DNA from: Ptychodera flava
Taxonomy: Eukaryota; Hemichordata; Enteropneusta; Ptychoderidae
Length of the DNA: 64,000 bases
NCBI RefSeq assembly: GCF_041260155.1
Contig: NC_091941.1
Location: 39,876,747 to 39,940,746, forward strand
Reading direction: 5' to 3'
The notes under the pieces were generated by a model that saw nothing but the letters and a program-made list of their open reading frames with translations, was not told where the DNA came from and made no database searches. Within the stretch, counting starts at the first letter, position 1. Every line of letters begins with the position of its first letter. The translations under genes were made by a program, and so were the position numbers. Of this stretch, positions 22,975 through 34,300 are shown piece by piece.

Positions 22975-23641
22975 AATCCAAAACATGTACATGTACATGT
23001 ACAATCAAAAGAAACAATTTGCCACATTGTAGTACTGGTATCCATCATGCAGAAGATAAGCAAACCTTTGTTGCTGTCATTGTAAAGTTTATTCAGATGT
23101 ACATTTTCTTAAGTTCTGATACCATCATTTAAATTATTCCAAAGACTCAAACACTGCCATGGAGGCAGTGCACTGCACCCATAATTGTTGTCGTGTTCTC
23201 AAATAATTGTGTGTATGTCTGATTTATGGAATTTTCTACAGACATTAAAGATTTTTTAATTCAGAGATGCGTAATGTGATCAAATCAAGGACAAAGTCAC
23301 TATCTTTTTGGATCTTGTTTGTCAGTTTCAAATCCTTGTGGATGTCAGTTACTGTATTTAAACAGTGAAATGTGCTGATAGCAATGTATGGTCATTGAAA
23401 GGTCTTGACAAACTCACCAACAGACAAAATGGAAAGTGACAAAACATCTGGTATCTAATTCAATGGCTGGTCACCTGACCTACAGTTTCTTTTGGTTTTA
23501 TTTGACACAAATATCATGTATGATCAAAATGACATGAGATCATGGTTGGTTTTCAAAAGATATTTCATGACACAAGATACAAACAACAGAACAGCAGCCA
23601 ATCTTTCCTTTTAATTCTCATATAACTTGAAGGTATTTGAA

Positions 23642-23647
23642 AATAAA
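23642..23647 (+). terminator. Candidate MED6 poly(A) signal
   Basis: AATAAA about 670 bases after the stop, followed by a T/GT-rich stretch. Another AATAAA is at 23967-23972. The true end of the transcript is uncertain. Confidence 0.35.
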
Positions 23648-23972
23648 TTATTGTACTTTTATTGTGCATTTGCCCTTTTTCACCCCAAAGTTATACAGAT
23701 CTTTGTTTTTTTTTCAACTCAAAACAAGAGTTGTCACTCCAGTCACCTCTGCATTTGATTTTCAAAACATTTTACTTTGAAGGTTGGGTTTTCTTTTAAT
23801 AAAATTTATAAGATGTCAGAGTACAGATGATATTCCTCTGATTTATTGAAAACAAACAAACCAGGTTTCCAAGGCTACCAAAACACTGTTAATCACCTAG
23901 TATTTGTACTTACTATAGGACGATGAGACCAAAGTGAAATGTGAATGTTTCCCGTAACACATCTTAAATAAA

Positions 23973-26237
23973 GACATTAGATTGATCAGGAACGTCATAT
24001 TGATCTATTTATTTTTTACTTTTGACAAACTTAACCAGCAACTTTGGTAAATTGACATTTTTATTTTTGAAAATACCAAAACAAGGTGAGGGTGTTCAGG
24101 TTTAAATGAGCATCTTTTAAGCCATTAGAGTTATTTTGGACAATAAAACTGACAATGGCAGCTCATTTGTATCAAGTATGCAAATCTGCAAACTGCTACA
24201 CCATAAATGTTTGAAGAATCAGTGTTAGACAAAGACAACAACTACTCATCCAGTCCATGCATTTGTAATCTTAAAGTAGCGTTCTGAATTAGCATATCTC
24301 AAGTTAATCCAAAGTAACTGCAACTGAGAAAACTCCATTGCTGAATTAATTACAAAGACTAGAAAGTATAACAGAATCAAATAAACTTTACTCTTCATTA
24401 GTTACCATGGCAGCAGCAGACAAGTGAAAAATTCTCCTCCTTGCATAATGCACAAATGGCTTAGCCTCACTGTACATGAGCAATCTCACAAAGGTTAGTC
24501 TAATGGGAAATACTCTCCTTTTGAAGTACCAACCCCGCTTACATTGTTTACAGGGAGAGAGTTTGCAGATGTGCCACAGCTATGGAATAAGATCCTTTTT
24601 GAATTATTGATGCACAAGACTTACTGTATTAATTTTGGTTAAAGAACCAAAATAAAAAGTCATCTTTTTAAACATAGCTTTGCATTGTGACTGAGTATCT
24701 CTGTCTTCTGTACATGTGTGTGCAGGAATGTGTCATGTTTAACTCAAACAGTTTAGTGCTCTGGAGATTGAAAAGGCCTCTTAAAAAGCCAAATGACTTG
24801 TCTCATTGGAGATTTGTAACATGTTAGCGGTGCATTCTGGGTAATAAACCCGATCTTCTAAACTCAAAGTTCCTTCAGTGTTGTTGTGTAAAAGTATAAA
24901 TTGGTGTTCCATGGCTGTCTCCTTTCTCGAGTTTCTCGTCGAATAAACAGCTGATTGCATTACAATCTGTAGAATCTGTAGAAATTACGTCTTTGAGTCA
25001 ATCATTATACAGTGTACTCACAATACTAGGAAAGATAACTATCACTGATAATTTAATTTCCACTATTGTAAGTAACAGTACTGGAAAGGCATCCTGAGTA
25101 AGTCGGGGTGTTTATTTGTGAAGGAACCCTCCCATGGACTGCATGGAATAACTGTTTGGTTGGCAAATCGGGAGAGATCATGTGAATGGCCAGAGATGAG
25201 GAGACGAGGAGAGAGCATTTGGAAGCTTTACAAAGTTATAGAAGAGCGCAATCAGGAGTTTTCCTTGTGCGAGAGAGTTCAGTTGTGAAGAACTTGCATC
25301 ACTGCTGTAATTAAATTTCTTGATACCCTAATTACCTGTAATTAACACGATTTATCGAACTCTGACAGATGTTTAGCGGCCTCGGGATTTTGTGTATGCT
25401 AGTCATCTTGTTGACGTAACATCGATAGAAGAACGAAGAAAGCAGCAACTTGAAGGAGATGTATCAAAGGAGCGTCCCAAAATCAGCTTGAGTCATGTAG
25501 TGTAGAATTATATGTATCTTAAATCACTCCAGCATTATTGAAACAAAAACGACTAGACGCAAAAATTACAGTAATATTGGCAAGCCATTAGACGAATTTT
25601 TTGGTATTAAGGGCCAGGTATATTTTACTAGTAATATACCTATTTTTTTAAGAATAACGTCGTATTTTGTACAACGAATTTGCTGTAACAAAATTCAAGT
25701 TCATAAGTTATTAAAAGCATAAATATAATCTGTATTTTGTTTTACTTCGGCGACGTCTCTCTAGATCGTATTGGTAGCAATTATAGGAAAAATGAGCTTT
25801 ATTTCGTTTCAACATGAGGGGATTTGTTGTGTAACTGCATAGAGAATAATGGAAAAACTTGGTCCAAAATAAACTGACGTAGAATCCACCTGAGCAACAA
25901 ACTTCACTGTAGCATCTCTCCTTGCTCAAAGGAAAATGAAGTTGTAATTTTGAAAAATTCTTTCTTAGTTTTATTGTATTAAACAACTACGCTTTCCATG
26001 GCGAATCCCTTACACTGCCTTTGGTATGTTTATACAAAATTATTAGCCTTGCAAAGAAATCTGTACAAACGCTATGTAATATTTGGGCAAAAAGACTAGA
26101 TTTCCTTGTCATCGAATGTCCCTTTCGATGCGACGATGTATCTTTTTTCATTTTCGTTTTTCATTTGTTTGTTTTTGAGAGGACAAGATCACATCATGTG
26201 ATATGTGACCAACAAAACAGAAAGGTCTACCAGCATA
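23973..26237. other. Intergenic region after MED6
   Basis: AT-rich, without splice-supported coding sequence or clear repeats. The short open frames here show no recognisable protein. Confidence 0.45.
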
Positions 26238-26287
26238 AAGACTCTGGAGCGAGCTTGCATCGCGATGCAAGCTCGCTCCAGAGTCTT
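26238..26287. repeat. 50-bp perfect palindrome, no spacer
   Basis: Two 25-bp arms (AAGACTCTGGAGCGAGCTTG...) meet at CGCG without any loop and without a mismatch. Confidence 0.95.
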
Positions 26288-26685
26288 CGGTAATTGTGAC
26301 ATGCAGTGCGTTGCGGTGACGGAATTACTGTTTTAAAACCATCTGTGGTTCGTCCATGTCAAAACTGTACAGAGCATATGTGTATCACGGTCCCTATATA
26401 CAGCGACATTGTTTTAGTATGCTAAGCGCTCATACACTTCTGTTGTTCAAGCGAACGTGAAAAATATAAGGCTTACAGTGGTCTAAATAGACGTGCGTGT
26501 CACCACGTGCATGCTGAGAGAAACAAAACTTTCCATTTTTAACATTATTAATGACAAACGAACCAGTCCAGACTAGAAATTAGCTGTCATCAAATAAACC
26601 AGTTGACTAAAGACCCAACACGATACTTCACACGAAAGATACTGAATGAATGGGTGACCATGAATATATTCGACCCCGGTTTTAG

Positions 26686-26774
26686 ATGATCAAATGAATC
26701 GGTTTTACTAACGATCAAATTAATCGGTTTTACTAATGATCAAATGAATTAATGGTCATGACCATTAATTCATT
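26686..26774. repeat. Short direct repeats ending in a 32-bp palindrome
   Basis: GATCAAATGAATCGGTTTTA appears about three times at roughly 28-30 bp spacing, followed by a perfect 32-bp palindrome at 26743-26774 centred on GGTCATGACC. Confidence 0.85.
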
Positions 26775-27775
26775 CATGTCAAACAATGTAAGTAGTATCT
26801 CGCATCAAACAAAATTCATGAAAAATGGCCGACTTTGTCCCTTTAAGCGTAAACGTTTTATTAATTTTTATGAAATAAATGAATACTATTAATAATAATC
26901 GTTATCATGTACATGCCTAGAGAATGACCGGATTTGACAGACATACTTGTCTTTGAGTCGGATGTGATCTTGTCAGCTCAAGAACAAACAGTTTTTCAGA
27001 ACATATTTATTTTACTGTAAATAAATCTTTCAGAATGTTAGCTTTTATCAAACGAAACTCAAACTTTAGTCAGGATCAAACTTTTAAATATCTATATACT
27101 TTCCTGGTGAGGAACTGTCTCTAGTATAGTTCTGTTGTCTGGAACCCTTGGGCAGGCAAAAATCAGACATGGAATCACTTGAAAATAATGTTCAACGTAA
27201 ATCAATAAAATATGTTTCAAAACTCATATTTCATATCATGCTGACCGATATGAAGCTCTCTGTACTATTTTTAATTAAATTACCGACCTTGGAGCAACGT
27301 CGCTCCTATTGTCAGATAGGAGAATTGTCTCTTAGCAGAGAAATTTTAAACAGGACGTTAAACAGAGAATTGTTGTTTTCGGCCACTATATTTTATACAA
27401 GTGTGCAATGAGTTTTATAGCTTATCAGATGTTTCAATTATCAAAGCTTTACACCTGGCAAAGTTTTGAGCACCTGTCCTACTTTCAGACCACCCGTAGC
27501 CCTATCAATGTTTTTAAATGTCCTACAATCAACAGATGTATGAACAATTTTAATGAATTGGTTCGTAATAATCATATTCAAGTTGCTATTTTTAGCAGCT
27601 CGTTTGAGACTGACATTAGACGTGTTATTGTTTGATGGCTGTTATTGTTGATTTGTTTGCTTTATTTTTATTTTCTTTGTGTATCCTACACTCGATTTTA
27701 GTTTTGTAAATATATTATCTTTGTTTGTTGGTCTTTATTTTGTTAATGGCTCATTCATCTTTACGTAGTGTTTTC

Positions 27776-27869
27776 TTTAAACCTGCCGCACACAAGAGAA
27801 ATTAGCAGGGCAAAATTTCATTGGAGGCTGTTTGCTCAGCTAATTTCTCTCGTGTGCGGCAGGCTTTAA
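27776..27869. mobile_element. Small foldback/MITE
   Basis: 31-bp inverted arms with three mismatches (CCTGCCGCACACAAGAG and CTCTCGTGTGCGGCAGG) around a 32-base spacer, with CTTTAA on both sides as a possible target duplication. Confidence 0.65.
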
Positions 27870-28527
27870 GCTGAAGCTTACAGTTTTCTTTTGAGTTTTT
27901 GAGGAACCTGTAAATGTGACTTGATCCCGCAGGATTTCCGAACAAACAAATAAATAAATGCCTGAACGACATCGGCTTGGCATCATGCCTTTGCTGCAGT
28001 TCCGCTGTCTACGTAGGCCTACAGCTTTCCCCTTCGATTTTGTGAAAGGCTAGTGTCGGGTAAAAGTTGTGGGTTACCAGTCTGAAAGGAGGGTACTTCA
28101 TTTGCATGCATAATTAGGGATTTAGTTCAAATTCGAACAGCGCCCTCTAGCCAGTGAGTGACGGTTATGGCATTTTTCGCCAGAATTTTATCCGCAGATA
28201 TCTCAGCCTTCGTTTAGCATCCGTCCTGTTTCCAGTTAGCGGCTGAATTGTACTCTTAGTTAGTGTTCGCCGATGATTTTTTTTGGGTTTTATCGATTCG
28301 TTTTTGCGTTAGCCTTATTTTCATGGTTTTCGAGCGACCGAAAATGCCGTTCACTAAACACTGCCGCAAAAGCATATCCAAAGTCAAATTTCCATGAGAA
28401 GTAGGGAGGGGACGTATCTTGAGTAGGTCCATACGATCTGAAAAAATCTCAGTGGCTTAAGCCTCCGTTTTTGAAATAAGTCTCGTTGAAGTTGACTATG
28501 CAGCGACGTTCATGTGTTACATCTAAC

Positions 28528-28547
28528 ATGGCGACCTACAGCGCAGC
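28528..28547 (+). other. Candidate first exon in a CpG-rich region (weak)
   Basis: ATGGCGACC in a YY1-like setting, followed 20 bases later by a perfect GTGAGT donor, within CpG-rich DNA (28130-29300). It would encode MATYSA. No partner exon was found: joining it to the acceptor at 30640 meets a stop before the usherin start, so it could be at most a 5' UTR exon with a short ORF. Confidence 0.2.
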
Positions 28548-28559
28548 GTGAGTGTACAC

Positions 28560-30640
28560 GTAAACTCTTTCAGCTCTTTCTCGGTCCTCACCGGCTAACT
28601 TGGCAGATTTTTTCGGTTCTGTTTATGTTTTCAATGATTGTGACGAGGAAGCAAGACTCGACTGCAAGCTTGTGTTACCTCACTGCCAACACAATCTGCC
28701 TGGCTGGCTTCTCGGTAAAGTCGTGGACAGTGCAAAGGAAAAAAAACACTACGGTGACAGAAGGGCTACGTTTATCACTGTCTGCGGCCGTACACGTAGT
28801 ATAGTGGTAGACACCCGTCGTACTGACTAGCAGTGCTGTTTCGTTTATGAGTGATTTTTTCCGTTTTCGCATTCTAGTAGCTTGCTAGCAAGCATACAAA
28901 AACTGTAGGAAATAACATCGACTGCAAAAAATCTCCGTGGATAAATACGGCTACTCTGTATCCCGCACACGAGTACGTGAATATAGATGCGGCTAGAATG
29001 ATAGCCGGTAAACAGCTGCGCGTTGCGGCCATCCCTGCTAGCATTACCGTGCGTGCTCGAACTAGACTGGCACATTTTATAGCTCATGTAACTAGCAAAA
29101 ATTTTTTTTAAGTATTGATGGTCATAATGTGACATTAATTAAATACTATATTTATATATAACATCAGTGACCCGAGATTATAGGAGTAAACTTTGAAAAA
29201 AATGAAAGACTAATCGTGTAACACCCGCGCCGTGTGAACTACAAGTGGTTTGGTCGCGGTAAACAGCGTGGAGTGTACGTAGCGTAACGGGTGTTCGTAT
29301 ACTCATAGACCCTCGAGATCTACGTATACAGCGATATGGTAACTGCATGTCAACATTCAACACTGCCGCAAATACATGTCCATGGTCGCACGGTCATGAA
29401 AATTTCACCAAATGTTGATAATAGTTCAATGAATATTTTCTGAAATTTTCGGCTTGGCTTAAGACCTCTAAGGTCATTATCGAGCTGTTTTACGAAAAAG
29501 GTGAAGTTTACTTCCGCATTTGGCGGGCGACCTCGGCCTCGCCACCCACTTTGTAGCGATTTAAATAAATCTTCTCAACTTTTGTGAGTTTACCCATTGA
29601 AAACAGATCATTAGTATGTATGCTACAACTGAAAGCAAAAATTATAGTTCTAGCTATTGTGCGTTTTGCTGCACGTCGATATTAAAGACCACCCTTTCGC
29701 CGTATTTTATCCCTCACTGCAGTGGCGGTCAGCGTAACGAAAACGAGGCTCTCTAACACGAACTTTTATGCAAATTTCATAGGCTCCTTTCAGACTGTAC
29801 GGTCTGTAGTATTTTAAGGAAATCTCGATCCTGCGATGTAGCATCTCCCATAATGGTCCTCGTTAATGTTATAAGTTAGGAGAATTTAAATTACTCAAAA
29901 CCTCGACAAAATCGATAATATTACAAAGCGTTTACTTCCCCACCCTGTACGATGGGTCATCATAAATGACTCATCGAGTTTTCTGCTTCATTATGCAGTG
30001 CAACTCTCGAATTTCATCAAGTTTCCCCACTAAATAGTAAATATAAGCCAAAAGTCTTTCCTAAATTGGCTTTGTTGCGTATGCGTATGTCTATTTTTTT
30101 CTCGAAAAACTAAATCTGTTTTTCAAAATTTCGTACAGGGTGTATTTTGTTAACCTCACGGGTTCCGTACATGATACACATCATATCAGGTACGTACCCT
30201 GAGTTCTTCTATTGTTCCATTGATGGGCGGCCACTGGCAGGCATGCAAGCTAAGGTATTCCCTATTGTATGAAAACGAGGCTAATGTGTACAATCTAAAA
30301 TTACGTTAATCCCTGTTGTTTGTGTTCAAACGCCTGGCATCACATCGGAGACGGCTCGGCCGTGGATTTAAAAAGAGCAAAACAGTTCATCAACGGAGAC
30401 TTATCAACCTGAGGGAGATGTGTTATTGACCGTGGCTGACTGATATTTGCATATTGTGTAAATCCTTGTATTACGAAAAGTGAAAGTGAGTGTACATGTA
30501 CGTACGTACGCGTCGCGCTGGTTCTGCCACTCAGAAATGCGACGCTACATGGTTTCAGTGGATATTATGAACTTTTTGTCGGTAAGCTTTTGTGGCAAGT
30601 AATTCATCGCCGATCGGATAGTGTTTCTATTTTTTCCCAG
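28560..30640. other. Region upstream of USH2A
   Basis: More CpG than the rest of the window up to about 29.3 kb, with no supported coding sequence. It most likely holds the USH2A promoter and untranslated leader; the acceptor at 30640 marks the last leader intron. Confidence 0.35.
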
Positions 30641-30851
30641 ATCCCGAGAACAACATTTGGGTTATTTCGTAATTTACACAACAGGTAGCTATAGCGTTGA
30701 ACTGAGCGTCTCTGTGTATATGCAAAATCAATATGGCGTCCAACTGTAACCGGCTTTAATACATGCATGTTTGAAACAGCGTAACAGGGTAATAGTGAAA
30801 GCGACCTTAAAGAACTCTGAACCAAACAAACAAAATCCCTTTTCTTCCGAG

Positions 30852-31345
30852 ATGGCTCTTCTCGAAATCATGAAACTCAAGAAATCGTGCCTACAGATTT
30901 TATTTGTGATAACCGAGTTGTTGATCGTTTGCGACGGACAAGGGTTGTTTCCGAAATTGGTCAACGCTGGTCAAAACAAGCCAATTGCGACGATTCCAGA
31001 CATTGGTACTTGTGGATACTTGAATGATGGCACGCTAGTGCGAAGTGCATTCTGCCGAAGTTCTATAAATCCATACTCAGTAACTAGATGCCAACAAGGA
31101 ATATGTTCACAGACATGTCCCCATCGGACAACAACTCCATCACCGGTATCATTGTTAAGTTCACCGGGTACATGTGTTACCATAGACACCGTCACTGTTA
31201 GGCCAGGATCCTCACCCGGATCGCAAGCATTTTATTTTCGTAACAATCTACAGTGTTATGTCACTCCCTCTACAACACCAATCATCGGGTCAAGTAGTGC
31301 ATTTACATTAACTGTGTGGTTAAGACTGGAAAGTACAACAGCTGG
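30852..31345 (+). CDS. USH2A: USH2A coding exon 1
   Basis: ATG at 30852 in GAGATGG context; the next in-frame ATG at 30870 begins MKLKKSCLQILFVITELLIV, a clear signal peptide. Mature sequence opens GLFPKLVNAGQNKPIATIPD, as human usherin (GLFPRLENVGAFKKVSIVP). It ends in phase 2 before GTAAGT inside the first laminin G-like domain (FTLTVWLRLE). A strong acceptor (cctattttttcccag type) ends at 30640, so a 5' UTR intron is likely, and a short upstream ORF starts ATGGCGTCC at 30731. Confidence 0.93.
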
Positions 31346-34300
31346 GTAAGTAATATATACAAGATATAGTGCACCATGATATTAATAACACTAAGTTTTA
31401 AGGCCATTTATTATGTAATGTTTCATTAACGGTTTAAATTTCAAATAAGATATAATAAATTTCAACCTAATTGACATGAAACAAACACTGCATTTTGTTT
31501 TTAATACACAAGCAACTTTAATAAAGTGATTGAGGTATATTTTCAAAATACTGTCAAACTTGACAGCAGCACACTTTTTTAGCAACAACAACATGGCTTA
31601 ATAAAGCAAAATCTTTAATTAGCACATTCATGGTGTACTGCTCTAGTGTGATACTTTCTTAATTTGCTCTAGCTTTGCATTATGCAGATTTCATTTGCCA
31701 TTTATGGTAAGAATTATTTCATCAGGAACCTTGATTATATCATGGAGGTAGAAGGAGTCTCTCCTTCTACCTCCATGATTATATGTACATGTATCTAACC
31801 TTTTGAAAATGGTTAACTTTCAGCTTCAAGTAAAATGTAATTTGACAATTTTACTTTTCGAAATTCATCCTGGAACATAGATATGCTCTGTGAGTGCTAG
31901 CATTTTAATCATCACATGTTTTAAAAGTTATTTTACAGAAGGACTGAATATGTCCTTATATCTGCTATTAAATGCTGTCAGTGTGCCCTTTATTATAATA
32001 GCAAACTGTACAGTAGCTCATGTATTGGAATATTGTTGCACTGATGTTATGACTGTTTGCATGTATCTAAATTATTAGCCTCAACATTTGCCCATAAAAT
32101 ATATATTATTAACCCAATTTAAGTAGCATTTTGATTTTGGGATGCTAGTTATCTCGCTGTTCAATCTCTATGAGGTATGCTCAATATGCATTTATGATAG
32201 ATTTATATCTTACATTGTTTCAAGTTATGTCACATTTGTTGCTTCAATTAATTCTACAAGATTACTGAAGCTCTTCATATCAAAAAACAGAACTGAACAT
32301 ATTAAAAGTCACAGGAACTGCTAGAAAGCCAAACTATTCTGTAGGAGTAGTTATTTACTTGCTACTTGCCATAGCTGTAATAAGTCAACATAAACACAGG
32401 ATGAGTCATTTTGTATGCTGCTCAGTACGTTGAACTGGTATCATCCATAATACCATTAATTTTGACCAAAATTTGATAAGATGTTAAAAAAGTATTAGAG
32501 AAAATGATGACAGTTAGATGTAAATATTTCAGTCCATAAAGTGTGAAAATATCCGACAAGTTTGAATATAAAAATGTAAATGCAGATTCATATGAGAACC
32601 ACAATGAGTACTAGACTATGATACCAGTATTTTGCATAGATATGGGTGTGGTCTTGGTTGTGTGAATTGTGGGTCATATGCAAACACAATACATGTATTA
32701 CATATACATAGCACATTCATATCAGGACAATATTGGTGATCAATTTGATGAGAAATATTGTTTTCACAACCATACAAAGGTGCATAATGTTAGATTCAAT
32801 ATTATTATTACAACTGTCACAGCAGAATTATGGTATAACCATGAAAAATTGCATTTTGTAATCCTGTATATTTTTTTCACATGCTATCAAGCCAGCTCAT
32901 GCATGGTGCTTTAAAAATATCAGTATATTGGTCTATAATGTGACAAAAAATTGAAATAACATTGTTATTTTGTGAAAGTTCTTTGATTTTATAAGAAGGA
33001 GGGTGAACAGGTAGCTAGTGTCTTCTCACCATCCATGAAAATTCTATTCCTTGTTCCATGTGATCACTTTCTGAAATACAAAACATGTTACTATTATAAT
33101 CCAACAATAGCCAGTATGATGTAATTGCAATCTAGTGTTTTGAAATATGGTATTACAGTTCCTTTGTATGTTATTTCTACATTCAAATTGTAAGACTGGA
33201 ATATCTATGGTCCTTGAAGCATTAACATGAAAGTATTTTTAAAAAATGGTCAATGATTTTCAACTTATGATATTGTCTAAAGTGATTATCCACAATGTAA
33301 AGAAACATACTGCCTTGACTCAATTGGCTATTTGAATATTCCTATTGTGGATTACCAGTTCTTTCTTTGTATGTATCACATACATAAGATTACATCAAGT
33401 TGTTGCCATGGGAAAATATCACACTTTTCAGGATAAAACTTTCATGAATTCATGTAGTACATATGAAAGAAATGGCGCTAAACTACTTTCCATGCAAACA
33501 AAGACAAATCAGCTGTTTAGGTGTCAGTGTCTGATGAAACTTTGACATATTGAAGAAGTCATGACAGTTATACAGAGGATCAGAATTTTCATAGTTTGTT
33601 TAAATGTCATATTTTTATCTAGTCAGACCCAATATCAGGCTGGAGAGATGATTTTTAGTCCCCACGGACACCGTCCAGGGGGACTTATAGGTTTGGTCAT
33701 GTCCGTGCATGCGTCCGTGCGTGCGTCCGTGCGTGCGTGCGTCCGTCCGTTCACGCAGATATCTCAGAGATGCCTTGAGCGATTTCATTCAAACTTGGTA
33801 CAAGGATAACTTCATATGTCATACAGATGCACGTCAATTTGTTTTTTGATACGATCCAATATGGCCGCCAGGCGGCCATTTTATTACAATTTTTTCATGT
33901 ACAGAGCCATTACTCAGGCATGTTCCAACCGATTTTATTCAAAGTTGGTACAAGGACATTGACCAATGTCATACATATGCACGTCAATTTGTTTTGTGAT
34001 ACGATCCAATATGGCCGCCAGGCGGCCATTTTATTACGATTTTTTCATGTACAGAGCCATTACTCAGGCACGTTTCAACCGATTTTATTCAAAGTTGGTA
34101 CAACGTTATTGACAAATGTCATAGATATGCATGTTAATTTGTTTTGTGATACGATCCAAAATGGCCGCTGTGCGGCCATTTTATTACGATTTTTTCATGT
34201 ACAGAGCCATAACTCAGGCATATCTCAACCGATTTTATTCAAAGTTGGTACAAGGACATTGACCTATGTCATACACATGCACGTCAATCTGTTTTGTGAT

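Noticed and set aside
27148..27635. Two consecutive + strand frames between MED6 and USH2A
   Set aside because: No recognisable protein, no splice support and AT-driven composition.
30971..31195. - strand frame opposite usherin exon 1
   Set aside because: Shadow of the coding strand.
31739..31779. microRNA precursor
   Set aside because: 41 bases with a 3-base loop is too short for a normal precursor hairpin.
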